Assembly: GCA_963774455.1 (NCBI GenBank)
Contig: CAVZFD010000003.1
Coordinates: 124,001 to 188,000, forward strand
From: DATFVA01 sp963774455
Lineage (GTDB): Bacteria; Bacteroidota; Ignavibacteria; Ignavibacteriales; Ignavibacteriaceae
Direction of reading: 5' to 3'
DNA: 64,000 nt
The notes beneath the pieces are model-generated. The model ran no database searches. It saw only the letters and a program-made list of their open reading frames with translations, and was not told the origin of the DNA. The position numbers were made by a program, and so were the translations under genes. Position 1 is the first letter of the stretch. The number at the start of each line of letters is the position of its first letter. Of the stretch, positions 26,045 through 34,480 are shown piece by piece.

Positions 26045-26909
26045 AATTGATTTTTTCATAAAACCGGTATATCTGGTAATACCGGTTTTGATCTTAACTT
26101 TTTTCATTTCCTGCAGCAGCGAAAAGGAAAAAGAAAATCAGGAGCTAAGAAACCAGGGAACTGCCTATTCTCCTGATAAGGATGCATCGATTCAGAAATA
26201 CAACCTTGAACAGCAGAAGAAACAGGCTTCCCAAAGGTTCCCCTGCGATACCATTGCATTAAAGGAGTTTGTACTTTCGCATTATCCTGAAGGTACATAT
26301 CTCGTCGACTTTGATAAAACACTTACATACAATATCCCGAGACCTGCGGTTATATACCCGAAAAATCATCCAGGCTACATTCTGGGTATAATTGCGAAGT
26401 CAAAATCAGGCGAACGATTTATTGAGCCCAAAAATATTGTTGGATACAATGAAAGTTTTATCGATCTGGATAGTACAAAACTGGGTACAGCATTCTTTTA
26501 TCTTGTTCTATTTCATTGTGAGGGAAACAATTTTAATGTTGTATGGGAATCGGTAATTCCGTCACATGGAGGTTTCAACACCTTCTCAGTTGAAAATTGG
26601 AAATTCAGGGATATACCCTTTGTCAGAGTGAACTTCCATTACGCTCAGGGAATAGGACATATTGATTACAATTACTTCCTGGTTGATGGATTTACCTCAA
26701 AGCCGCACCTATTAATGACATACAAAGGGATAAACTTTAAGAGAACCATTCTGAACTACAATAACGACATGTATCCGGATTATTATGAATACGTATATTA
26801 TGATTCCGGAAAAAGGGTTGAGGAGCTTGATTCAATTCCCTTTGTGTGGAACCAGAAAAGAAACTCGTACATAAACACCAGGAACGCCCGGCAAAAACGT
26901 CCTTATTAG
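26025..26909 (+). CDS. Putative lipoprotein of unknown function
   Basis: A 294-residue protein overlapping the M20 gene by 20 nt. A hydrophobic segment (about 16-29) ends in FFISC30SS, a plausible lipobox. After a charged Glu/Lys/Gln-rich linker (about 32-70) the body is strand-rich and contains two Asp/Tyr-rich stretches (for example NYNNDMYPDYYEYVYYDSG). No family was recognised. Translational coupling to the dipeptidase suggests joint expression but not necessarily joint function. Confidence 0.55.
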   Translation: MNILKNKIDFFIKPVYLVIPVLILTFFISCSSEKEKENQELRNQGTAYSPDKDASIQKYNLEQQKKQASQRFPCDTIALKEFVLSHYPEGTYLVDFDKTLTYNIPRPAVIYPKNHPGYILGIIAKSKSGERFIEPKNIVGYNESFIDLDSTKLGTAFFYLVLFHCEGNNFNVVWESVIPSHGGFNTFSVENWKFRDIPFVRVNFHYAQGIGHIDYNYFLVDGFTSKPHLLMTYKGINFKRTILNYNNDMYPDYYEYVYYDSGKRVEELDSIPFVWNQKRNSYINTRNARQKRPY

Positions 26910-26920
26910 TAATTTTTTCT

Positions 26921-26928
26921 TATCTTTG
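26921..26928 (+). promoter_or_regulatory. Possible Bacteroidota-type -7 element (TATCTTTG)
   Basis: TATCTTTG fits the TAnnTTTG -7 consensus of Bacteroidota primary sigma factors and lies 120 nt before the YgfZ-like gene. No TTTG is found at the expected -33 distance, so support is weak. Confidence 0.25.
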
Positions 26929-27047
26929 TACTGCCTTTTATGTTGAGTTTCCGAGCTGGCAATCCAGAGCTTATCACAGCTAATTTTCAATTAATAGAGC
27001 ATTTTATTATAATTTCAGGAAAAATATTGGTATCAGAGGGAGCATAA

Positions 27048-28142
27048 ATGTTTCAGATGCAGGAAAAAATTTCATATTCAGAATTATTACAGAGCCTTGG
27101 AATAAATGCAGAAATTACTGAAGACGGCAGGGTACTGAAATACACGTCCATGGAAGACGAGGTTAAAAGTCTTACAGATGGTGTAGGACTTAGAAATATT
27201 TCTCACTATGGAATGATTGAATTACGCGGTAAAGACGTACTGGATTTTCTGCACAGGATCAGCACCAATTCCACGAGACAGCTAGGAAAAGAACAGATCA
27301 CCAAAACAATTTTCACCACTGAAAAGGGTCGGATTATCGATCTGGCAACCCTTTTGAATTTTGAAGACTACCAGATATTATTTACAAGCGCTGAACATCA
27401 TCTGAAAGTACTCAGTTGGCTGGATAAATATATTATAACTGATGATGTTAAAGTTTCGGATATAAACGGAAAATATATGCTGCTGGAAGTAAGTGGTTCC
27501 CAGGCAGATTCTTTCCTTACCCTGGTATGCGGAACAGTAGTGAATAATATTTCCGAAAACACATTCAAGGTTATCAGTGCGGAAGGAATGCTGTTCTTCC
27601 TGGCAAAGATGCGGGATGAAAGAAAGAATCTGAAATACTGGGTGATAGCCGATTCATCAAACGGAAACAGATTTGTAAAATACGCTCTTGAGAATAAAGG
27701 CATTTTTGATTTCAACCTTGTCGGTGAAAATGCCTGGAACACTTTCAGAGTTGAGCAGGGAATACCGGCCGCACCCAATGAAATAAATGATAACTATAAT
27801 CCTAATGAAGCGGGACTGCTTGATTTCGTTGACTTCAGGAAAGGATGTTATATCGGACAGGAAGTAATTGCGAGACTGGATACCTACGACAAGGTGCAGC
27901 GGTCAATTAAAGGCGTTGTTTTCGGTGATGGAGCCTCAGAAACCGAATACAATCTTTTTAACGGTGATGGCGGAGAGAGCGGCAAGGTTACTTCCGTAGT
28001 ATATTCAATAAGATGCAAGAAGAATATTGGATTAGGATACATAAGAAAAAACCACCTTGAGGACGGAACCAGGCTGAGAGCTAAAGACGGAGAAGGTAAC
28101 GAAACAGAAATTTTAGTTCACAAAATCCCGTTTAAACGATGA
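27048..28142 (+). CDS. YgfZ/CAF17-type folate-binding Fe-S cluster protein
   Basis: A 364-residue GcvT-fold protein. The diagnostic YgfZ/IBA57 motif is present as KGCYIGQEVIARLDTYDKVQ. The N-terminal region has HYGMIELRGKDVLDFLHRIS and TTEKGRIIDLATLL. Such proteins use tetrahydrofolate to help assemble or repair Fe-S clusters, for example in MiaB. The stop overlaps the next start as ATGA. GGGAG is the ribosome binding site upstream of ATG 27048. Confidence 0.85.
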   Translation: MFQMQEKISYSELLQSLGINAEITEDGRVLKYTSMEDEVKSLTDGVGLRNISHYGMIELRGKDVLDFLHRISTNSTRQLGKEQITKTIFTTEKGRIIDLATLLNFEDYQILFTSAEHHLKVLSWLDKYIITDDVKVSDINGKYMLLEVSGSQADSFLTLVCGTVVNNISENTFKVISAEGMLFFLAKMRDERKNLKYWVIADSSNGNRFVKYALENKGIFDFNLVGENAWNTFRVEQGIPAAPNEINDNYNPNEAGLLDFVDFRKGCYIGQEVIARLDTYDKVQRSIKGVVFGDGASETEYNLFNGDGGESGKVTSVVYSIRCKKNIGLGYIRKNHLEDGTRLRAKDGEGNETEILVHKIPFKR

Positions 28143-28690
28143 AAATTTACACCAAAGGCGGAGATAAAGGCGAAACAGGGCTTTTTGGGGGCGAAAGACT
28201 GCCTAAAAACTCCCTAAGAATCGAAGCCTATGGAACAATTGACGAGCTCAATTCGTTTATAGGACAGGCAATTACTGAAGTAAAGAGCGAAGAAGTAAAA
28301 GAGCTGCTTAATACAATCCAGAACCAGCTTTTTACGGTAGGATCTGACCTGGCGACACCCCGGAGCGAAAAAAACGAAAAATACAATATTCCCCGGGTGC
28401 CGAAGGAGTTTTTTGAAAATGCTGAAAAGCAGATAGACAAGTTTGAAGCAGAATTAGAACCGCTGAAGAATTTCATACTTCCGGGAGGAAGCAAAGCGGC
28501 AGCTTTTCTGAACATCTGCAGAACAATCTGCAGAAGAGCTGAAAGAAGAGTAGTCGCGTTAAAAAGCTCAGAGGATATTGGTGAAAATATTCTTATTTTC
28601 CTGAACAGATTAAGCGATTTATTTTTTGTTCTTGCACGTTATGAAAATATGATCTCAGGAATCCCTGACACCATCTGGAAGAACGAATAG
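28139..28690 (+). CDS. Cob(I)yrinic acid a,c-diamide adenosyltransferase, PduO type
   Basis: A 183-residue protein with IYTKGGDKGETGLFGGERLPK at the N-terminus (ATP-binding P-loop-like motif), EAYGTIDELNSFIG and the helix motif CRRAERRVV. These define PduO/MMAB-type corrinoid adenosyltransferases, which transfer the adenosyl group of ATP to reduced cobalamin to make coenzyme B12. The start overlaps the previous stop by 4 nt. Confidence 0.93.
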   Translation: MKIYTKGGDKGETGLFGGERLPKNSLRIEAYGTIDELNSFIGQAITEVKSEEVKELLNTIQNQLFTVGSDLATPRSEKNEKYNIPRVPKEFFENAEKQIDKFEAELEPLKNFILPGGSKAAAFLNICRTICRRAERRVVALKSSEDIGENILIFLNRLSDLFFVLARYENMISGIPDTIWKNE

Positions 28691-28732
28691 CAATATTCAA
28701 TATTCAATATTCAATCTTCAATCTTCAATATT
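28691..28732. repeat. Heptanucleotide tandem repeat (six copies of CAATATT/CAATCTT)
   Basis: Six uninterrupted 7-bp units (CAATATT x3, CAATCTT x2, CAATATT) fill the gap between the adenosyltransferase stop and tmRNA. The tract is 12 nt upstream of the mature tmRNA 5' end, so it overlaps where the ssrA promoter should be. Copy number may vary between isolates. Confidence 0.9.
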
Positions 28733-28743
28733 AAATAGTATTG

Positions 28744-29103
28744 GGGGGTGAATTTTGGTTTCGACGGGGTTGAAGAGACATAGAACTGCACACCGTGTTC
28801 CCCGAAATACACGTTAAACAATTGGGAATAAAAATATAACTGGCGAATATAATTACGCCCTAGCTGCCTAAGTAAACTCTTAGCAGCCGTTCACCTTACT
28901 TTTTCGTGCCGGGGTAAGGATGAACGACGTTTAGGCACGATAGCCGGTTCAATTGTCTGTGCTGAACAGGTGAAACTTAAGCAGGCAGACTTAAAGTGAT
29001 CCTTGTCTGTTTGGTAGCTTTAAGTCAAAATAAAAACAGACTATGTGTGTAGATGTTCTTTGGATCTTAACTTCGGACGCGGGTTCGACTCCCGCCACCT
29101 CCA
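28744..29103 (+). ncRNA. ssrA: Transfer-messenger RNA (tmRNA)
   Basis: About 360 nt. The 5' end GGGGGTGAATTTTGGTTTCG and 3' end CACCTCC-A form the alanyl-type acceptor stem (with the G-U third pair), and GGGTTCGACTCCC is the T arm. CCA is not encoded and must be added. The tag reading frame runs 28842-28871: GGC GAA TAT AAT TAC GCC CTA GCT GCC TAA, giving GEYNYALAA. With SmpB the RNA rescues stalled ribosomes and marks products for proteolysis. The 3' end is also the integration site of the island that follows. Confidence 0.95.
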
Positions 29104-29107
29104 CAAA
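29081..29107 (+). other. att site 1 (tmRNA 3' end / island left junction)
   Basis: These 27 bases, spanning the tmRNA T arm and acceptor strand, recur at 43073-43099 with one C-to-T difference. This is the standard signature of site-specific integration by a tyrosine recombinase into the 3' end of tmRNA, with the gene end regenerated by the element. Confidence 0.85.
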
Positions 29108-29567
29108 TTGCCTTATAGAATAAGGACTTAGGGGAAGTTCTCACAATATTCTTACGGTAATGTCATTTGAAAACCTAATTTTGAGGATTATCCCTTGACT
29201 AAATATTAGGGATAATATGCGCTAATTCTATTGTTGGTATGCAGGAGTATTTATAAGCTATTTCGTTTTGGACTCCTTCACAAGAGGTTTACCCCTGCCT
29301 CGTGATGGTAAAAGAGTTCGACCCGGTGACACCCCCGTTATCGCGTTTTTTTTGTTCAAGAAAGTATTTCAACTTACTACTCAATTCCACCTGTCTTTTC
29401 CAAATGTTCTCATAAGAGTCGTTTGTAACATATTTTCGTAAACTTCTTTTTTTGTTCAACTCTTCACTTTTACTCTAATTCTGCTTAATTTTTACTTTAT
29501 AAATACAGGGAAAAGGAATTAATGAATTTTCTCTTCTTTAGGGATCAGACTGTAGCTTTAATTTAGA
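29104..29567. other. Island left-end non-coding region (464 bp)
   Basis: No convincing gene is seen. A small hairpin CCTTAT-AGA-ATAAGG sits at 29111-29125 immediately inside the junction. A GTTCGACCC segment near 29315 looks like a tRNA T arm but has no tRNA context. The T-rich run at 29346-29353 and the AT-rich stretch before 29568 presumably contain the hsdR promoter, which I cannot place. Confidence 0.5.
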
Positions 29568-31946
29568 ATGGATAAAAAAACTCTTTCCGAGCGCGATATC
29601 TGCACTAAGTATATAACCCCGGCTTTAAGTGAAGCTGGTTGGGATCTTAAATCTCAAATTAGGGAAGAAGTTTCTTATACTGCTGGAAAAATCTATGTTA
29701 GAGGAAAATTAGTTCAAAGAGGTAAACCCAAACGAGCTGATTATATACTTTACTACAAACCACATTTACCAATCGCGGTTATCGAAGCAAAAGATAATAA
29801 CCATACCATCAGTTCTGGTATTCAACAAGCATTAGATTACTCTATTGATCTTGATATTCCTTTGGTCTATTCATCTAATGGTGATGGATTTTTAGAACAC
29901 GATAAGACTAAAATAGAAAACATTGAAACCGAACTTGGCCTTGAAAGTTTCCCTTCACCAGAAGAATTGTGGAGAAGATATGTCAGATGGAAAGGTATTG
30001 ATGAAAAAACTGAAAAAATAATTTCACAGAACTATTATTATGATCCAGGCAGAAAACCAAGATATTATCAGCAAGTCGCAATAAACAGGACAGCAGATGC
30101 TATAGCAAACAATCAAAACAGAATTCTGCTTGTTATGGCGACAGGCACCGGGAAGACATATACGGCTTTTCAGATTATCTGGAAACTTTGGAAAGCTGGA
30201 ATCAAAAAAAGGATCTTGTTCCTGGCTGATAGGAACATTCTTGTTGACCAGACGATGACGAATGACTTTAAACATTTTGACGACAAGATGACTAAAATTA
30301 CTAACAGAACTATCGATAAATCCTTTGAAGTTTATTTAGCATTATACCAGGCGGTTACAGGAACAGAAGAATGGAAGAATATTTATACTCAATTTTCAAA
30401 GAACTTCTTCGATCTTATCATTATAGATGAGTGCCACAGAGGAAGTGCTGCGGAAGATTCACAGTGGAGAGAAGTATTAGAATATTTCACCAGCGCCACT
30501 CAAATCGGTATGACCGCTACCCCCAGAGAGACAAAATACATCTCAAATATCGATTATTTCGGAAAGCCGGTTTATACTTACTCACTGAAGCAGGGGATAG
30601 AAGACGGGTTCCTTGCGCCTTATAAAGTTATCAGGACTTACATCGACAAAGACCTTTCGGGTTGGAAACCACCGGCAGGTAAGTTGGATAAATTCGGGAA
30701 GGAAATTGAAGACCGTATTTACAACTTAAAAGATTATGACAGGACTTTAGTAATAGAACCCAGAACGCAATTAGTTGCACACAGAATAAGTGAATTTCTG
30801 AAAGCAACTGATAGGTATAGTAAAACAATTGTTTTCTGTGAAGATATTGATCACGCAGATAGGATGAGACACGCACTAATTAATGAAAATCCTGATCTTG
30901 TTTTAGAAAATAACAGGTATGTAATTAAGATTACGGGTGATGATAAAATTGGGAAAGCAGAACTTGATAATTTTATCGATCCGGAAGAAAAGTATCCTGT
31001 TATTGCGACCACCTCAAAGTTAATGACAACGGGTATTGATGCTCAGACTTGCAGGTTAATTGTGCTCGATAAAAATATAAACTCACTTACTGAATTTAAG
31101 CAGATAATAGGAAGAGGAACGAGAGTTAGAGAAGACTTTAATAAGATGTATTTTACTATCATTGATTTTAGAGACGCTACAAAATTATTCTACGATCCTG
31201 GATTTGATGGAGAAGCCGTTCAAATTTATAAGCCTAAACCAAATGATCCAATTGTGCCTCCTGAAGACGAAAATGAAAGTAATGAACAAATACCTCCTGG
31301 TGATGAACCTGAACAACAGATTAGACCTGGTATTTTGACTGATCGCGAACCGCAGGGAAAAAGAATCAAATATTACGTGAATGATGTTCCGGTAAGTATT
31401 GTTGGGGAGCGGATACAGTATTACGATAAGGCTAAGGGACTGATCACAGTTTCACTTAGGGATTACAGCAAAGAAGTCTTACAGAAAAGATTCAGATCGT
31501 TGGATGATTTTTTGAATGAATGGACTCATGCTGATTGAAAAGATGCTTTGATTGCTGAATTGCTGGAACAGGGTGTATTTATGGAGGAGTTAAAAGAAAA
31601 AGTTGGAAAAGATATGGATGAGTTTGACCTAATATGCCACGTTGCTTTTGGAATGCCTCCTTTGTCAAGGCAGGAAAGAGCAGATAATGTTAAAAAGCGT
31701 AACTATTTTGCAAAATACGGTGAGCAAGCGATGAATGTATTAGAAGCAATCTTAGAAAAGTATTCAGATGAAGGTGTGAATGTAATTGATGATGCAAAAG
31801 ATACCACTAAGTTAGTCGATTTCCTGAAACTTCCACCCATAAACAAGATAGCTTTACCGCTTGAAATAATGAAAGAATTCGGCGGTAAAGAAAATTACTT
31901 ATACGCAATAAAAGAATTAGCAGATAAACTTTATGAAGCTGCATAA
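29568..31946 (+). pseudogene. hsdR: Type I restriction subunit HsdR (EcoEI-like), interrupted by an in-frame TGA
   Basis: The frame encodes a 792-codon HsdR. Residues 58-75 hold the nuclease motif (D58...E73AK75). Walker A ATGTGKT is at 191-197, the DEAD-box variant DECH at 287-290 and helicase motif VI-like QIIGRGTRVRE near 525. The frame is broken by TGA at 31536-31538 after FLNEWTHAD, and the same frame then continues for 135 codons with EcoEI_R_C-type sequence (ELLEQGVFMEELKEKVGKDM) to TAA 31946. The 656-residue first part keeps nuclease and motor but lacks the C-terminal domain that docks to the methylase. A TTG at 31548 could start the second part but has no ribosome binding site. Confidence 0.88.
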
Positions 31947-31961
31947 ATTGTAGGAGGATAA

Positions 31962-34097
31962 ATGATAACAATTGGTGAATACCTTAATAAGATAGATGCT
32001 TATCAGCTTTTTGTTCCTGCTTTCCAAAGAGAATATGTTTGGAAACGAGAGCATGCAAAAGCACTTTTTAATTCCCTAATCAAGAAATACCCATTCGGGA
32101 CATTGCTAACCTGGGACACAAATGAGCCTCCTGAATTAAAAGGTGATAGGAAATATGATTCACGACAAGGTGCGATTAAGTTAATTCTTGATGGACAACA
32201 GAGAATTACTACGATGTATTTGATTATGAAAGGGAAAATTCCTCCCTACTATACAGAAAAAGATATACTTAATGATGTTAGACCGCTATATGTCAATCTT
32301 GAGACATTGGTCCTTGAATACTATAAACCAAAGACTATGGATAATAATCCAAGATGGATACGACTAACAGATGTCTTTCTGAAAGAAATTATGGCCTATG
32401 ACATAGTAGATAAACTTCGTCAAACAAATGAAATTACGCAGGAATTGGAAAGAAGGATTCATAGAAACTTTAAAGATATTGAGTTAATTGAAGACAGGCC
32501 TTTTGTTGAACAATCAATTCCAATAACAGCATCTGTACGAGAAGCAATAGATATATTCTATATTGTCAATGCAAGTGGAATAAATCTCACAGATGCAGAA
32601 TTAGCACTGGCTCAAATATCTGGGTATTGGCCAGATGCAAGAAGACTGTTTAAGGATAAATTATCAAAATTAACAGAACAAGGTTACGTCTTTAATCTCG
32701 ATTTTATTGTATACACTCTTCTTGCCATTATGTATAACATGGGAACAGATATGACAAAATTGCATAGTGAGGAGAACAAAGAACGAATTATGGGAGTATG
32801 GAAACTACTCGATTTAAAGGTATTTGACTATGTATTAAATATTTTGAAATCTCAAGCTTACGTGGATCATACCAAAGAGATCAACTCGGTTTATGCACTT
32901 ATTCCAATAATAGTTTACACCTTCAACAAAAAAGGAAATAAACTAACTCAGATAGAAATTAAAAAAGCAATAAAATGGTTTTACTATTCACAGATTAGGC
33001 AAAGATATATAAGTCAGTTACCCCAAAAGTTGGATACCGATATCAAAATAGTTGTTAACTCAGTCAATCCTTTTGATGAGTTATTGGGAATTATAAAAGC
33101 TGAACGACCACTTGAAATAGTTAAAGATGAGTTCATAGGTACAACTGTCCAGAGTCCGCTGTTTAACTTGATGAAATTTTATTTTAAAAGCAAGAATGCT
33201 ATTTGCTTAGGCACTGGTGTTGGTTTGAGAAAAAATATGGGGAAAAAATATGAATTGGAATATGATCACATTTTTGCTTGGTCAATTCTGAGAGATAAAG
33301 GATATACTATGAATAATAGAAGTAAGTATGCATTGGCCCAAGAGATAACTAATAGAGCGATCTTAACTACTACTGAAAACAGATCAAAGTTAGCCGAATA
33401 TGCAGATGTATATCTTTCTGAAGTAAAAAATAATTTTCCAGATGCATTAAAACTTCAATTAATTCCTGAAGATGAAAAGCTATGGAAAGTTGATAATTAT
33501 GAACAGTTTCTTGAAGAAAGAAGAAAAATGCTGGCAAAAGAGTTAAATGATTATTTAATCAATTTTACCGAAACTTCAATCACAACCGAACAGATGTCGA
33601 TTGATGAGATAGTTGCTGCAGGTGAAGATGAATACCACGAATTTAAGGCAACCTTACGTTGGGACGTTAGAGAATCGAGAGTAAATAAATTATTAGAAGA
33701 AGTTGTTCTAAAAACTATTGCTTCTTTTAGTAACAAAGAAGGAGGAATGCTGATAATCGGTGCGAGTGATGAGGGTGAAGTAATTGGTTTAGAGGAGGAT
33801 TATAATTCTCTAAAAGAAGGGGATAAGGATAAATTTGAACTGCATCTTAGGGCTCTATTAAATGCTGCTTACGGTAAAGAATTTACTGCTAATAATATCA
33901 CTGTTACTTTCCCAATCGTGGATGACAATGAAGTATGTGTAGTTGAGATTCTAAAAGGAACTCAGCCGCTCTACACAACAATTACAGATAACTCAGGACA
34001 TAAAAAAGAAAGATTTTTCATCCGAAGTGGTAATTCCTCTCAAGAATTAAGTTCACTTGCTGAAATAACATCATATATAAAAAATCATTTTGGTTAA
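31962..34097 (+). CDS. DUF262/HNH (GmrSD-like) nuclease fused to a Schlafen-type AlbA_2 domain
   Basis: A 711-residue protein 15 nt after hsdR, with GGAGG before ATG 31962. Residues 1-90 show the DUF262 ParB/Srx-like NTPase signature: VPAFQREYVWKRE and ILDGQQRITT (77-84). Residues 430-470 hold a DUF1524-like HNH: YDHIFAW (D435, H436) and TNRAILTTTENRSK. Residues 550-710 match the AlbA_2/Schlafen-like domain (EYHEFKATLRWDV, NKEGGMLIIGASDEGEVIGL). DUF262-DUF1524 proteins include GmrSD and SspE, which restrict modified phage DNA. The fused C-terminal domain, a putative nucleotide/RNA-binding module, is unusual. Placement between hsdR and hsdM suggests a role in phage defence. Confidence 0.8.
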   Translation: MITIGEYLNKIDAYQLFVPAFQREYVWKREHAKALFNSLIKKYPFGTLLTWDTNEPPELKGDRKYDSRQGAIKLILDGQQRITTMYLIMKGKIPPYYTEKDILNDVRPLYVNLETLVLEYYKPKTMDNNPRWIRLTDVFLKEIMAYDIVDKLRQTNEITQELERRIHRNFKDIELIEDRPFVEQSIPITASVREAIDIFYIVNASGINLTDAELALAQISGYWPDARRLFKDKLSKLTEQGYVFNLDFIVYTLLAIMYNMGTDMTKLHSEENKERIMGVWKLLDLKVFDYVLNILKSQAYVDHTKEINSVYALIPIIVYTFNKKGNKLTQIEIKKAIKWFYYSQIRQRYISQLPQKLDTDIKIVVNSVNPFDELLGIIKAERPLEIVKDEFIGTTVQSPLFNLMKFYFKSKNAICLGTGVGLRKNMGKKYELEYDHIFAWSILRDKGYTMNNRSKYALAQEITNRAILTTTENRSKLAEYADVYLSEVKNNFPDALKLQLIPEDEKLWKVDNYEQFLEERRKMLAKELNDYLINFTETSITTEQMSIDEIVAAGEDEYHEFKATLRWDVRESRVNKLLEEVVLKTIASFSNKEGGMLIIGASDEGEVIGLEEDYNSLKEGDKDKFELHLRALLNAAYGKEFTANNITVTFPIVDDNEVCVVEILKGTQPLYTTITDNSGHKKERFFIRSGNSSQELSSLAEITSYIKNHFG

Positions 34098-34102
34098 TTT
34101 CT

Positions 34103-34480
34103 ATGAATTATCGAGTTAGAGAATACCTAATTGATTTAAGTGCTAAAGGAAAAACAATTAGCTATCAGATATTATCCAACGAATGTATGTTAGGACTTGA
34201 TATGGCATCACCAGGGGATCGTTCAAGAATTGCTGAACTTCTCGGAGAAATCTCAACTTATGAACACGGTTATGGCAGACCGCTTTTAACAGCTATTGTG
34301 GTTACTAAAAAAACACAAAGTGAGGGAGATGGATTTTACAAATTAGGCGAAATTCTTGGATTCGGTCCATGGTATACACTTAAGAAAAGTTTTTTTGATG
34401 TAGAACAAATAAAACTATGTTTTGAGTTCTGGGGCAATAAAGAAAACTATATTAATTTTAGAAATATAAAATATGAGTAA
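34103..34480 (+). CDS. Small unknown protein inside the type I R-M locus
   Basis: A 125-residue protein starting 5 nt after the DUF262 gene and overlapping hsdM by 8 nt. A short helical N-terminus (residues 1-35, possibly a winged-helix-like piece) is followed by GYGRPLLTAIVVTK and GDGFYKLGEILGFGP, a pattern I have seen in small proteins associated with restriction loci. No name or function can be given. Overlap with hsdM implies tight co-expression. Confidence 0.55.
   Translation: MNYRVREYLIDLSAKGKTISYQILSNECMLGLDMASPGDRSRIAELLGEISTYEHGYGRPLLTAIVVTKKTQSEGDGFYKLGEILGFGPWYTLKKSFFDVEQIKLCFEFWGNKENYINFRNIKYE

Noticed and set aside
29111..29125. Rho-independent terminator of tmRNA
   Set aside because: The hairpin is short and AT-rich and no T tract follows; it also lies inside the inserted element.
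29309..29335. tRNA gene at GTTCGACCC
   Set aside because: Only a T-arm-like word is present; there are no D arm, anticodon arm or acceptor stem around it.
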